This document shows, in pieces, positions 44,401-56,800 of a DNA stretch of 64,000 nucleotides; position 1 is the first letter of the stretch, and each line of letters begins with the position of its first letter. Source of the stretch: Strigops habroptila (taxonomy: Eukaryota > Chordata > Aves > Psittaciformes > Psittacidae); the NCBI RefSeq assembly GCF_004027225.2, contig NC_044277.2, positions 87,680,283 to 87,744,282 of the forward strand, written 5' to 3'. A program made the translations under genes and the position numbers. The notes under the pieces were generated by a model. It saw nothing but the letters and a program-made list of their open reading frames with translations. It ran no database searches and was not told the origin of the DNA.

Positions 44401-47400
44401 TTTTTTATCATTAGGTTGCTAGACCTAAGTTGAGCTCTTTGTCATTGGTTTTTGATATGTTGAAGCCTGATAGATACCTGTGAGAGCTTCCACTGTGAAG
44501 TTGCATTTTGCCTGGTTCAGTCTGAGTGCTTCTTAAGGGGAAGCAAATCCAGGTGAAGGGAAAGTTGTTTCCCCTTCATCAATATTTTAGGAGTAAATTT
44601 CACCCTCAGATTCATCTGTAGAACTACCCCTGTGGCAAAGAGTGGCAGAATTTGGGCTTTGGTGCTGTGATCTTCTATGATTAAATACTGAGACAGGGTA
44701 CAAATAGATTTTTCCAAGTCACATGTTACCTACATATTTGGTTTTTTAATATACTCTCCAATAATTTTAAGAAATGGCTGAAAAGGTCCAGCACAAAGCC
44801 AAAATGCAAGTTTATTGTTATGCTACTGTTGTTCAGGCAATTTAGAGTAAAGCACTACATGTATTTTGGAAGAGCCAAAATAAATATTAGGACTTCATGC
44901 TTCAGTTCTCTTCCATAGTTGCTCTGCATATCACTAGCAGTAATGAAGGACTTACAGATAGTCACATCCCTGGAGTGGCTTCAAACGTGTAAACAGAATT
45001 TATGGAGGTGGCTTGTTCAGGAAATTTATTTTCTCTGTTGCAGGTACTGCAACCAAGTAAAGAATGGTAATATGTCATTGAAAATAATCCCTATGTATTT
45101 TGACAGCAGCTTCCGAAAACCCCTATCTAGTCAGAGGATTATCTTAATCTGGGTCAAGAGATACAGCTGAGAATTTGCGGGAGGCAAAAGCATTTGGGGT
45201 GGCTTTGTTTACTTCAGGCGACTAAAGAGAGGTCATGGACAAATTCCATTCATAGTCTGATTACAGAGAGTATCCAAAAAGAGTAAGTGCAGATGCTGCA
45301 TTTGGACTGTGCACTAAGTCCTCTGATAGGAATGATCATTGCTAACAGGGTTGCTGTTCTGTCTGGTGGTCATCCTGGGAGCACTCTGGCACACATCTGG
45401 GGAAAGATAATGGTGATAGAACATGAGGGAAGCAGCACCTGGGGATGGAGTTAAGTTAGGAGGTGCCTAAGCAGGAGGTATGGGAAGGTGGCAGGCTCAG
45501 AGACTTGTGTGTTGCTGCTGTCTCTAACTCCCATGGTTCAGAGATTGTATCATGAGGATGTTGCCAAAATATTAGGTTCCTTGGCAAATGAAAGATGATT
45601 ATGAGGAGCATGAGAAGCCACAAATTTTGTGGGGAGGTTCGAATGCCAGTAGCCATTCAGATGCTAGTGCAAACTGGTGGATTTTGTTCATAAGCAGAGC
45701 AGTAAGGTATAGCCAGTCAGAAAGTGGGGTTGACGGTGCTTGAAAATGGTCCCGAAATAGTTTTATGTTCTTTCTGTCAGGGGCAGGAAGCAGATCTTTT
45801 AATTGAGAAAGAGCCTTGTTCCAACTGGTGAAAGGGCCAGCATCGTCCTTGGAGTAATTGTATCCGCCACAAAAGGTTTTTGTGTGTCAAAGGAGCCTGA
45901 CCTGATTCATCAGGTGCGTAAGGGGCTTCTTTAACTGGTCCGAAATGAAGATTTTGGTGATAGACATGGAGAGCAATGATGTTAGGCTTGGCTAATTGCA
46001 GGCTTTCTGAGTAGCAATTAACATGTCAGAAACGTAGTTATGCTTGAGGGAAATGCTGAAGCTTTCCTTGCCTCCTGTTAAAAAAAAAAGGCAACCACAA
46101 ATGGAACTCTCCGATAAACTAATGCAAACAATCTGGTAATGCTTCAGGAACCTGTTTGTCAGTGGTGTGACCCACTCGTTGCCTGTTGGGAGACGGCTGT
46201 AAATAGGGCTGCCAGCAGCTCTAGGTTTGCTCTTACTGAAAGCAGAAAAGATCATGCTGCGTGTATGAGGCTTGTTAATACCCCTGGCAGCTGTAAGAAT
46301 TTCCAAGACTATAAAAGCAGCTTATCTCCTGAGGAGGAGAGCCCTCTCACCACCCCCCTCCAAAATTAGACAGATTAACTTCCTAAGAAATGGAGAGTTA
46401 TTCCACCCCAAACCTACACTGCTCATTCAAGCTAATCTCTGGAGGGCTGAAAGGCCCCTTGTCTGTGATTGGAATCATATGATAAAGCCTTGCTTGCCTT
46501 CTCTTTTATTGTGCCAAAAAGTTTGTCTTGCTTTTGATCTAGCTGAGAGCTAAAGTGGCTTTTAGTGTGTTTGTGTGTTATATGGAACATTTTGAGACAA
46601 GAATATTGGGTCTTGCCTCTGGGCTTCTGGCATGGTATCTCCTCCTACTCTGTGCTGTGCTCTCCTCAGGCATCTGCTGTACCTTCCCCTTCCTAGTGAT
46701 GGTTAATAGCACCTTCCAGGGGGCTTCTCCACTGATGGGTGGGATTTTTCAGGCCTGGGGCAGAATGCAGACTAAACAGGGAGAGTAAAATTGTTATCTT
46801 AATTTGCAGATTATATTCTGCAGGCCAAGGAGAAGAGAATGCTGCAGGTCACCGTGGTCATGCTTCCCCTCCTGCATCCTGGCCCCGTGCTGGGAATGGC
46901 ACTCATGTCTACTGCTGTACTGAGGCATGACCTATAAAAATGCTAACAGTAAACACTGGATTGTACTAGCTGCATGGTAATCAATAGTCATCAATGGTAA
47001 TGAATAATTTTTGCCTTATTCCTCCCCATAATCTACTAGTACTTGCTTGATGGGCACTCAGTTTGCTTCTGAAGAGGTCTAGCTTTGGCATAGGCACTGT
47101 GAAGGCTATAAATGTTACTTTTTTCCCCCTAAAAAGACTAACTTTCCACTTCATTAAATGCTCAAGAGTCTTTTAGATCAAAAATCTCTTACAGATTTTT
47201 TCCTAAGAGCAAGTACTCTTTCCTCCTCCCTCCTAAAAAAGTCCCAAGAAAAAAAGAAATCTTTCCAATGTTCAATACATCAGGATTGTAAAAATGTATG
47301 TAGCCCTCAGCACATGGGTAAAGTTTATGCTCCCGGGGACTGGATCCTCATTGCTCTGCAGAGCTCTAGCAAATAGGCTTTGCTTGGATAGGCAAAGATG

Positions 47401-48118
47401 GCATTTCAGGAGGAGGAGGACTTCCTCCACACCGTGTTTTCAGTGCTGATGCTGGATACTGATGATGAAGTGTCCCCTGTGCTGCAGCAGCTGTGGGTGG
47501 CTATTGTAGAAACTTTTTATTTCTTCCCATTCTGGCATGAAGATCCTAGCCAGTGGGCTTATGACAGAGCCTGACCCTGCTAATACTGGGCTGGTGCTGG
47601 GAGAAGTTTATGGACGTGATGCGGGCTAAGACTCCCTCCACAGTTGGTTACTCTGTGCTTTCCCAGGGGGCAGGAGATTGGTACCACTCCTGCTTTGTAT
47701 ATTGCTGGCTGGGATTGAGGGTCCTGGGAAAAAATTGTCCCTGAAAGCCCTGAAGGGAGGAAGAAAAGAGGAATTGCAGGGCATGTGGTTAGTTGAGTAC
47801 TTTTTAATTTGGGAACATCAAGGCAGACTCCTAGGCTCTCTTCTGATAAGATGAAACAATCTAAACTGTGTCAAAAAATGAAGCTTCCAAAAACATTTGA
47901 ATTTGGATCACAGCTTGAACTTTGGCTCCCTTCTGACCTTATGTAAATCATGTAATCTCCCCTAAGAAGCATGAGGGGCCTTGCATTTTGAACCTGTGGT
48001 TCTTGGCTCATCCCTCTTCTGGCTTTCCTGTTCAACTCCTGGAAGCCATTCTTGTTTGCTGTTGGGTTGGAGGACTGGCTGCTCTGTCTTTGGAGCATTT
48101 CACAGAACAGTGGGGAAG
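41457..48118. other. BMP6: Intron segment, nothing recognised
   Basis: Contains a T19 run at 42677-42695. A sequence resembling a tRNA B box (GGTTCGAATGC near 45637) has no matching A box or cloverleaf. No exon or recent mobile element was recognised. Confidence 0.5.
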
Positions 48119-48164
48119 ATTCATTCATTCATTCATTTATTCATTCATTCATTCATTCATTCAT
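48119..48164 (+). repeat. (ATTC)n microsatellite
   Basis: About eleven tetranucleotide units with one TTTA interruption. Likely length-polymorphic. Confidence 0.95.
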
Positions 48165-48753
48165 CAAAAAGATTTATCTTTTTTCTGTCACAACCTAGTT
48201 TGCCTTCCTCATTTTTTTGTATCTTGCTGGTCTAAAGTCTGAGTGAGTGACAACTCAAAGCCTACTTAGCTAACGTCATGTGAGGAATAAAATATTTTGA
48301 AGTAATGGAGGCAAGATTGGCATTGTATTCCTGCACCTCAGGAAAACATGTGATATTCAGCGCAGGGGAGCCCGTTATCATCCACTGAGCATGTGGTACC
48401 AGGAGGAGAACAGAGCATCTGCCTTGTTTCATTTGAAAGAAATAAAAAATATAATGAAAAGCTTTTCACACGTAGTCTGTACTATGCCACATGCACTTAT
48501 TTGTATCATTCAAAAGCATTGTTTTTAAAAACTCTTTGCAGTTTTCCGTCAATTGATCAGAAATATGGTAACCAGCTTTGCTTGCACTGGGTTTTGCTTC
48601 TTCCATCACTTCTGTGAAGGTCAACATGGATGTTAAAGCGGTTGCTGTAGTGGATGCTGTCACTGGGGGCTTCTCTTTATTTTTCTTCTTTCTGTGATGA
48701 TTCTAAAAACTTCATGTTTGTTAAAACATCTGTGTCGTTTAATGCCCTATTGT

Positions 48754-48776
48754 TTTCCTGCTTTGCAAGCAGGAAA
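48754..48776. repeat. Perfect 10-bp hairpin with 3-nt loop
   Basis: TTTCCTGCTT and AAGCAGGAAA flank TGC. A short, possibly chance inverted repeat. Confidence 0.8.
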
Positions 48777-49865
48777 GGAGGGATGTATCTTTTCCTTTAC
48801 CACAAACTAGCCTTTGTCAGGTGCTGACTCACTTGGCCTTGGTGTGCCGAACTGCTGCGAGTTCATTGTAAATGTCTCTAACAACGTATAGTTCGTGCCT
48901 CATGTTTTTTGGATTATGAAATCATATACTGCTATAACAGGTATGAGAAGTGCTCTGCATCCATTCAGCACAGGTGAGATTGTTATCTGAGCAGTAATTA
49001 GCTTGAATAGGACACTGGATTTAACTGTTTCCCTATGATAACTTTGCACAGTTCAGACTTTGAGATGCTAATATTTTTTGCATTACACAGGTTCTTTTTC
49101 TCATAGCTTATCTCTGTTTTAAGTGGTTCAAAATAGATGACATTTTAATTGTGCAGATGCATCAGAGACTCTGGAATGAAACCAGATCTTTCCCAGTGAG
49201 GGTCATGCTGAAGTTTTCATGTAATGAGAATGACTGTGAATCAAATACTTGATACTTCATTATGACGAAAGAAAACAAACATGGCATCAACAGTGGGTTT
49301 AGCAGTCTTTGCTTCATAAAGGAACTTGCAGAACCATTTAAGGCAAAACAAAATCCCAGGGAGGATCATCAAAGGGCTCAAATGAAAGCATAAAATACTG
49401 TACAATGAAAAATGTCAGGAAAACTTCAGTGCCTTAGATATGTATGTGAAAAATTTCAGGCTGAGCCTTCCCACACCATGGGAGGTCATCAAATAAAGCA
49501 GAGCTAGCTCTGTTTATCTCCAGTCAAAGCGACACATGACTTCGTTTGGGTTTTAGTCTCATTACTGCTGAAGTGTGAAGTGTCAGGTTAAAAAGACTAC
49601 ACGCTTTTCACCAATAGGGATTGCTCTGTTTTAATGGGTCAGGTCAGTGCTATGGCTCAAAGCATTGCAAACGATTAATGTTTAATGGATTTTAAACTTA
49701 AGTTCATGAGAATACAAAATTAACCCTGTGGACATCTGTGAGTGGGGCTTTTTGATATTCACCCCTTTCAAGGAATACAGTGTGCCATTGCTGCTGGCAA
49801 TGGAGAGCTGAAAAAAAGCCTTGAGGAACATACTTTTCTCAAACCCTATTGTTCTTCACAGAGTG

Positions 49866-49902
49866 ATCCTGGCAATCTTGCATCCTCAAAGATTGCCAGG
49901 AT
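49866..49902. repeat. Perfect 14-bp inverted repeat (hairpin, 9-nt loop)
   Basis: ATCCTGGCAATCTT (49866-49879) pairs exactly with AAGATTGCCAGGAT (49889-49902) around GCATCCTCA. The stem is shorter than a typical pre-microRNA. Pairing does not extend into the flanks. Confidence 0.85.
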
Positions 49903-50053
49903 GAATTATGTTACATAAACATGTCAGTCTTGGACTACGAGAGGAGAGCAAGTGTCCAATCTAGGTCAAGCAAGAAAATGTTGCTAATCTTACCCAAAGA
50001 GTTTTCCATTTCTGACTTTACCTTCCATATTACTCATAATGCATACTGAAACT

Positions 50054-50226
50054 TAAAAAAAACCCACCCCCCCAAAAAAAACAAACAAAAAGCAAAAAAC
50101 CCCACCCCACTATCACCAAAAAAAAAACCCCAAAAAAACCCCAACAAAAAGACCCAAACCACAGACAACCAAAAACTTCAATTGAGCAAAAAAACCCAAA
50201 CCAAACAAAACCAAACCCCCAAAAAG
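50054..50226 (-). repeat. Long A/C-rich low-complexity tract
   Basis: About 170 bases almost free of G and T on the + strand, made of A runs alternating with CCC and CAAAC units, briefly interrupted at about 50179-50186. It is the longest simple tract in the window. On the minus strand it equals the T/G-rich tracts seen elsewhere. Confidence 0.85.
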
Positions 50227-50477
50227 CCTTTATCCAGAAGGGCAGAGATTTCTACCCCATATTCTTGCAATTTTTGTGGCAAAAATTAGCAGACAGAATG
50301 CTCACATAATGTCCACAGGTTAAAAACTCTTGATAGGGTTTTCCAACATGCCACATATTCTCTCTGGTGACTTTTGACATTGGAATTGTAGTGGTGGATG
50401 TCTAAAATGAGTAGCTAAGAATAAATTGGGGTGTTCTTGTATCTTGTCAGTGATGTTACTTTCATGGTGAATTATTG
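50227..50477. other. BMP6: Intron segment, nothing recognised
   Basis: Ordinary sequence between the A/C tract and a CR1 fragment. Confidence 0.5.
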
Positions 50478-50840
50478 TAGAATCATAGAATGTTTAGGGT
50501 TGGAAAGGACCTTAAGATCATCTAGTTCCAACCCCCCTGCCATGGGCAGGGACACCTCACCCTAGACCATGGCACCCAATGCTCTGGCCAGCCTGGCCTT
50601 CAACACTGCCAGGGATGGAGCATTTACCACTTCTTTGGGCAACCCATTCCAGTGCCTCACCACCATCGCGTTAAAGAACTTCTTCCTCATATCTAATCTA
50701 AACTTCCCCTGTTTAAGTTTCACCCATTACCCCTTGTCCTATCACTACAGTCCCTAATGAAGGGTCCCTCCCCAGCATCCTTGTAGGCCCCCTTCAGATA
50801 CTGGAAGACTGCTCTGAGGTCACCACGCAGCCTGAAGCAT
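50478..50840 (-). mobile_element. CR1 LINE 3' fragment, antisense, longest copy in the window
   Basis: It begins TAGAATCATAGAATGTTTAG and contains CCAACCCCCCTGCCATGGGC, GAACTTCTTCCTCATATCTA, CCCCTTGTCCTATCACTACA and GGTCACCACGCAGCCTGAAG. It therefore extends further into ORF2 (about 360 bp) than the other copies. Low divergence from the others in the tail suggests a comparatively young insertion. Truncated and inactive. Confidence 0.94.
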
Positions 50841-53800
50841 CATGTCTGTTGAGTACTAATAATGCAGAAAAAAATGGCTAAGAAACTGCTTAATATACTG
50901 CCTTTTTTGGAGTGGCATGAGGACAATTTGCCCTCATCATAATTTTAAAGGAATGCAATAGTCTGCAGTGTAACATCTAAGAGGAACAAATTTTTATGGT
51001 GGTAACATTCTCCATTCAGACCTTTTTTTTTTTTTTTAACCCAGAGTACTGGCATATTTATTTCAGAAAGGCATAGATAATGTCAGCGTTGAGTTCTGTG
51101 GCTGCATAAAACAGTGGGATGATGAGTTAAATTGGTGTATATTGATTTGTGGCTTACTTTTTATATGGTTTAGTAAAATGAAGCACAATTAATTAAATGT
51201 CGCAGGATTTAAGGTCAACATTCTTCTTCTAGATGTATCATCTGTTGGGGTCCTCTCATGGCTTTTGTTGTTCCTGCATTGAGTTCCAGAGGAAGTATTC
51301 TGATCAGCAAGGTCTAATGGAGGGATGTTTCTAAAATGAAATTATGAATCTCATAAATCTTTATTTCGGGGACCTTTTCAGTGTCTTGAAGCTGAGGCCA
51401 GTGTGTCACAATCTGTTACTCTGAACCAAATGCAACAAATAGCTCAGTCGAAATTCCGGTTTTGAATTTGTTATGATTTTTTTTTTTTTTCCTTAATTGA
51501 ACATTTGTTCATAGGAAACAGAAAGGCTAAGAAAGATGTTGATATTTCATCCTCGCTGCTGGCAGTAGAGTTGTCTATTTTTATTTACTTTGAGAGACAG
51601 GGAGAATTGGACAATTGGCTGAACCACAGTAACCAGCATCACCCGCTTCTCATTATTTCTGTTGCTTCCTTAAACTTCTGAAATCTTGAGACTGTAAAGA
51701 AATCACAGAGTCATTTCTTTTGAAACCACACAGAATCTGGCAAAAATTCCAGTGCTTTCAAGCAATGATAGGATATACGCTGTCATCTTTGATCCATACG
51801 TTGGGAAGGGCTTCACCCTCTACCCCATGCCCACCCTCCTTCTCTTTGCTGTATAGTTAGGGCTGTCAGAAGTGGTTTCAGCGTATAACCCTTTGCAGAC
51901 AGAAATAGATCAGTGTCCCCAGAAGCGCTAATTTAGCTGGCAGTCCTCAAAAAAAGGTTGGCGGTCCTGACATTTGCATCCCAACTTATCTTGCTATGAA
52001 ATGCTTTGTAGCACATGATCTGTCCTGAGGAGAAGTGAAAGAGCAGCTCCCGAGTTGGGAAAAGAATGCGCAGCATGGATGTTGTTTTCCTTTGTGGTTG
52101 GGTGCAGGCAGAAAAGGATGAAAATGTGGTTCAGAAATCAAATGCAGACAACCACTGTTCTCCTTGGAGGACTGCACAGAAAGCGTATATGTGTGCAGGA
52201 GGCACTGCTGGCCACTGACCACATCCCACTCACCACCCATTAGGGATTTTCAGAATCCATAAGCAAGCCAATGGCAAGAGATTTTTATCTTTATGTTTTC
52301 TTTCCTGAAGGGTGATTTATTGTGAGTATCTCTTTTAAGCTTTTGCAGCTGGTGAGCTGGGTTCATATTTGAACTTGAGGGTTCATCTGGGCTAGTAGGG
52401 GGTGGGAATAGTAGGAAAAGGTTCAATAGACAAAGGATCAGGAATTTATGCTGGGCATTTGCAAGCTGTTCCTGGGGATTTAAACTATTTGTAGACCTAA
52501 ACCTCGGATTCAGCTGCCCTTATGGAAAGGATTTTGTCTTCTCTATTTTCACTCCATCCTCAGCTCTTTGAGTACAGTAGCATAAAGTCTTGAAAATGCT
52601 GTACTGAATAGTCTCAGTCTTATAAGTCTTTGTTTCAAAGCATATCTGGCCATGTCTGGGCAGGTGGCTTAACCCTGTTCAACATGTTACATGTAGAAGC
52701 GTGTGTCTAACTCACTTAAAACTTGCATTCAGAGGTTGAGCTCTGCCCTTGCGGGAGCTGAATGAGTGCTCCCAGCCCATGTTCTGGCACTCTCGGCATG
52801 CTATGTGGTTGCACAAAGTTGGCAGAGTGTGAGCACCTGCCAGTCATGCTGAGTTTGCATGAACACTAGTGTGGCTGGTCAAGCCTCTTGAAACAGACTC
52901 TTCCATCAATCCTCTCATTAGCCTTGCCCACTTGTAAAAAAGGCCAAAATTCCCATTTTCACTCTCAGAAGCTTTCCACAGCTCTGTTGATTCTGTTTGG
53001 TGTGCTTTTCAACTGGCTTTAGATATAACAAAAAAACCTTTCCTCCTTGTGCAACTCTTCAGTGCTAAATCGAGCATGCAGAAGTTTTTCAAGTTTCCAA
53101 AACTCTCATTCCATTGATGAACCTCAACGCTTGGTAAGAAAAATCCGGAACTTTGCCACCAGTCTCCCGGTGCTGCAGGTGAATGTGCTGGGTGAACCAG
53201 TAACTTATTTCCCTCTCTGACTTTTCAGGATGCTATTGAGAGACACACACATAATCTCCTCTCAGTATCTCACCAGTGGTCTCTGGCAATGCAGTATACA
53301 AATGTTCTGATGCATGTAACAAAAAGGAAGGGAAGATTTAACTTCATGTAAATTTAATTTTCAAACAATTGTCTTAATCTCTTATTTGAAGATGAAATAG
53401 AAGTGAATGGGGTGTATCTGCCATGGAGACATTTCTTGCTTCCTGATGGAGGCAAGTGTCTATTGCCTGGAGTTAGTGTAGCACCGCTTGTGTTACGTGG
53501 ATACAAACCCATGTCCTTCCCTCAATAATACCTGGTGGTATGGAGGAGCTAAGAGCTTTACAGTGTGAATGCAAACACAGCATGCCAGAAAATAGTGAAT
53601 GTGAACATCCGTGTTGGACATACCTATTACCACTGTCTCATCATCAAAATAAACATAACCCTTTATATCCCATCCCACTATTGTTGGTTTTAGTGGGTGT
53701 GTGTGAGAGAGCGAGGTGTAGTATGCTCGGAAAGAAACAACTCAGTAGGAGGATGCAGGAACAACATGCACAACGGTCCACTGAGATAAGAATTTACAGG

Positions 53801-56800
53801 CAGGATTGTGAACATACACTTATGCCGGCAAACATGGTCAGGGTCCTGTCCAAAAGAAGGGAAGTGACAAAGAGAGGATTTTCTGGGAAGTGTACAAGGC
53901 ACTTCAGTTGTGCTTACACAGCTCATTTTGACAGGGATGGTACCAGTGGTGCTTGCAAAGGACCTGCAAGTACCTGTGGCATTTCCCAGACTGGAATTAA
54001 ACCAAGTGCTGGTTCATCTGCATGCCGAAGGCAGCAGGGAGAGCTCTAACTCCTGGGGGGTAAAGTGAGGGACGGCAGTCACTTGTGTACACAATGTTTC
54101 GAGTCTTTGCAACGGTGCAGCCAGCAGGCAGGAGGAAGAGCTGCAGTTCGTCTGTGGTTATACTGTTGCATATGGTGATCGAGTGAGAGGGAGGGTTTTA
54201 TTCTCTTATTAATGCACCTAGACTGATACTTGATGATACCGTCTGCTTCTGAGCTCTTTACTGACTATAAAATACAGTTACCTACAGTAAAAAATAGGAA
54301 GTAGTTTGAAAACACTTTTTTTACACTGTTACTGTTGTAACATAGGTAGCAAGTGCATGCATGTATACTAAATGAGCAGTGGAGAGAAGGTTTTTAAGAG
54401 ATTAAATAGATTTTGAGCTAAATAGATAATTCTGTATTTGATCATGTACTTTCTAGTCTTTCCGAAGGTCTACTCCTGTACCTTGTGATGTGAATGGTAT
54501 TTCCTTCAAATGCAAAATTTTGTTACAGTTTTCTGCTATCTATAGGAATGCAAAATGAACTCTAAATAAATGGAAACTTTCTATTAACTACATAGACCAA
54601 AAAGCAGATGTCAGTCTTTAGTTGGTGGAGGTGAACAGCCAAATAAAGTTCAGCCAATTTTATTGGGAAATGAGGAAAATCAGGTAGAATATTTTCCAGC
54701 ATTAAATTGCCTTGCTTGTCTAGCATGCTACTGGTATTAAAAATATAGGTTTGTTACAGATGCCAGCAAAATATTTCATCTTGTAGAGAGAAGAGCATTG
54801 TGAGGGAAGCTGCAAAATAATTTACATTCTTGTTTCCCAAGGTCTTTCCAAGGTATTTTTTTAAAAAACCAAAAGCAAATAGACTTGTGTTTGGTTTTAT
54901 GTCAGAAGCAAATACTGCAATCGGTCAAATGACTTGGAGAGAGGTTGCTTTGTGGAAAGGAGTTTTCACGAGACTCTTAACAATGACTTAGGAGTGGAAA
55001 AGGGTTTTCATGAAACTCTTAGCTACTACAACTTTGTGAAAGGTGTACCTATTACATCAGTTAAATAACTTGTCCTGCAGAGCTTTTAGTTGAGGAACTA
55101 TTTAGACTGCAGTACTTCAAATAACTCAAGGGTGTCCAGTATAGTTTTGGTTGCGCCTTCTTACTCAAGCAGAGCCAAGACCTTCTGTGTTTCTGATAGC
55201 TGTTTTGGCTCAGCTGAGCTCTTTGTGAGTTATCTAAAGTGGCTTAAGTGTGCTTTTGGATTCTACCTGACAAAGCAGCAGCCTTTGGTGAAACCAGATG
55301 TGTTTCCCTGACCCCTTTCTCTTTGCATGCTCTGACCTCTCTTACGGGTAGTTTCATGCAACACAATGCAAATGTTGCAACCCACCCCCGTATCACATGT
55401 GTTTTGCATAAAGCCGGGCTTAAATTCTTGAAGATACCCCACCTGTGTTTCTGGAAAGGACTTTTTCTGGTTCTGTCCGTAAGAGGAAATACACATGGTG
55501 CTCCATACACCTCCACATAGAGGAATAACCTATCCTAGTGGTGATGATGATATTTCTACCTATTGTGATATCAGTGCCTTGAAAGTACAGTACCACCCGT
55601 ACAGCCCAATGCTGTGAAGCTTTTTGGACAAGGGATTGGTGCTGCTTTGAAGGAACTGACCTCTACAGCACTCAGTCCCTCTGCTGATCTGCTCTCCCTG
55701 TGGGGGTGGGACTCTCCTTAGTGGAGACAGCAACCCAAGGGAGCACCCAGCACTGCAGCTCTGTTGTAGATGGGCTTGAGTGCACATCTGGGGACAAGAT
55801 TTTGTTTTCTGCTGAAAAAGAGTTTTCTTTGAAACAGAAGCATTTCTCAGGAGCAGGCCGATGTCATTAAAAAATAATCAGTTACACAACCTCAGAATAA
55901 ATTGAGATGAAATTAGTCTGGAAAAGGGAGGTGAGAAGAGACTCTTCCTTCACTCCATTTCTTTGGACTTTGTTAGGAAAAGTGTTGGAGTGGGCTTGCC
56001 AAGGCAGCTTAAGACTAGTGACCACAAGCTTTAGCAGACACCCAGACTGGAATAGTGTTTGCATGGTCTGGCCCCGCTATGGAGTGAAGGTGGTGGCAAC
56101 AGCCTGAAGGACAGCACTGGGAGCTGGGACTTGCTATAGGGGCTTGGTAGCTTTGCATTGAATGAGGAAAGCAAAAAGAAGGTTGTTTAATTTGCAGAGC
56201 ATTCAAATCATCCGATTGCCCATGGGAAGGTCATTTCCTTGGAAGCTGCTGAGCAGCAGCAGTCTGCGTGTTGAGATTATTTCTCTCTTGAAGGTAGTTA
56301 GAGACAGGAGAGGGGAGCTCCCATGCCAGAATTTGAGTGTCTCTTCAAAGGCTTTCTGTCACACTTCCTTCTGTATGCAGAGGACAGTTGAGTTTCTTAA
56401 AAACTAAATAGTCATACTGCTTCAGACACCTGTCTAAAGACCTTGATGTTTACACTTGGTAATCCCACGTTACCCAAACAGGATTTGTGACACATTGAGC
56501 CAAATCAAATATATGGCTGTGGTAAATCACAGGTGGTATTAACCTTATCTCAACTCAGTCAGGCTGTCCGTTATCAGACCACTGGCCATGCCCAATGCCT
56601 TTTTGGGTAAGATGCAGCTTCAGTAGGTCCTATGGCAAACGATGCATTGGATGCAGGGTAGCTATCCCAGCTGCTGTTGCTGCATTGGTGCTGCTCTTGC
56701 CACCATGAACAGTTATGAAGAGACAGCAGAAAGGCAATGGCAGAATAAAAATACTTTTCACAAAATTGAGCCAAAAGTACGGGTTAAAATACATATTCAA

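Larger units (their letters stand above)
48165..50053. other. BMP6: Intron segment, two hairpins only
   Basis: Holds the short hairpins at 48754-48776 and 49866-49902. Otherwise no gene or repeat was recognised. Confidence 0.5.

Noticed and set aside
45630..45650. tRNA B-box-like GGTTCGAATGC
   Set aside because: The last bases deviate from the consensus, there is no A box at the right distance, and no cloverleaf arms can be drawn.
53540..54049. 169-codon open frame on the + strand in intron 1
   Set aside because: No recognisable domain, signal peptide or periodic pattern. A frame of this length is compatible with chance in 64 kb read in six frames.
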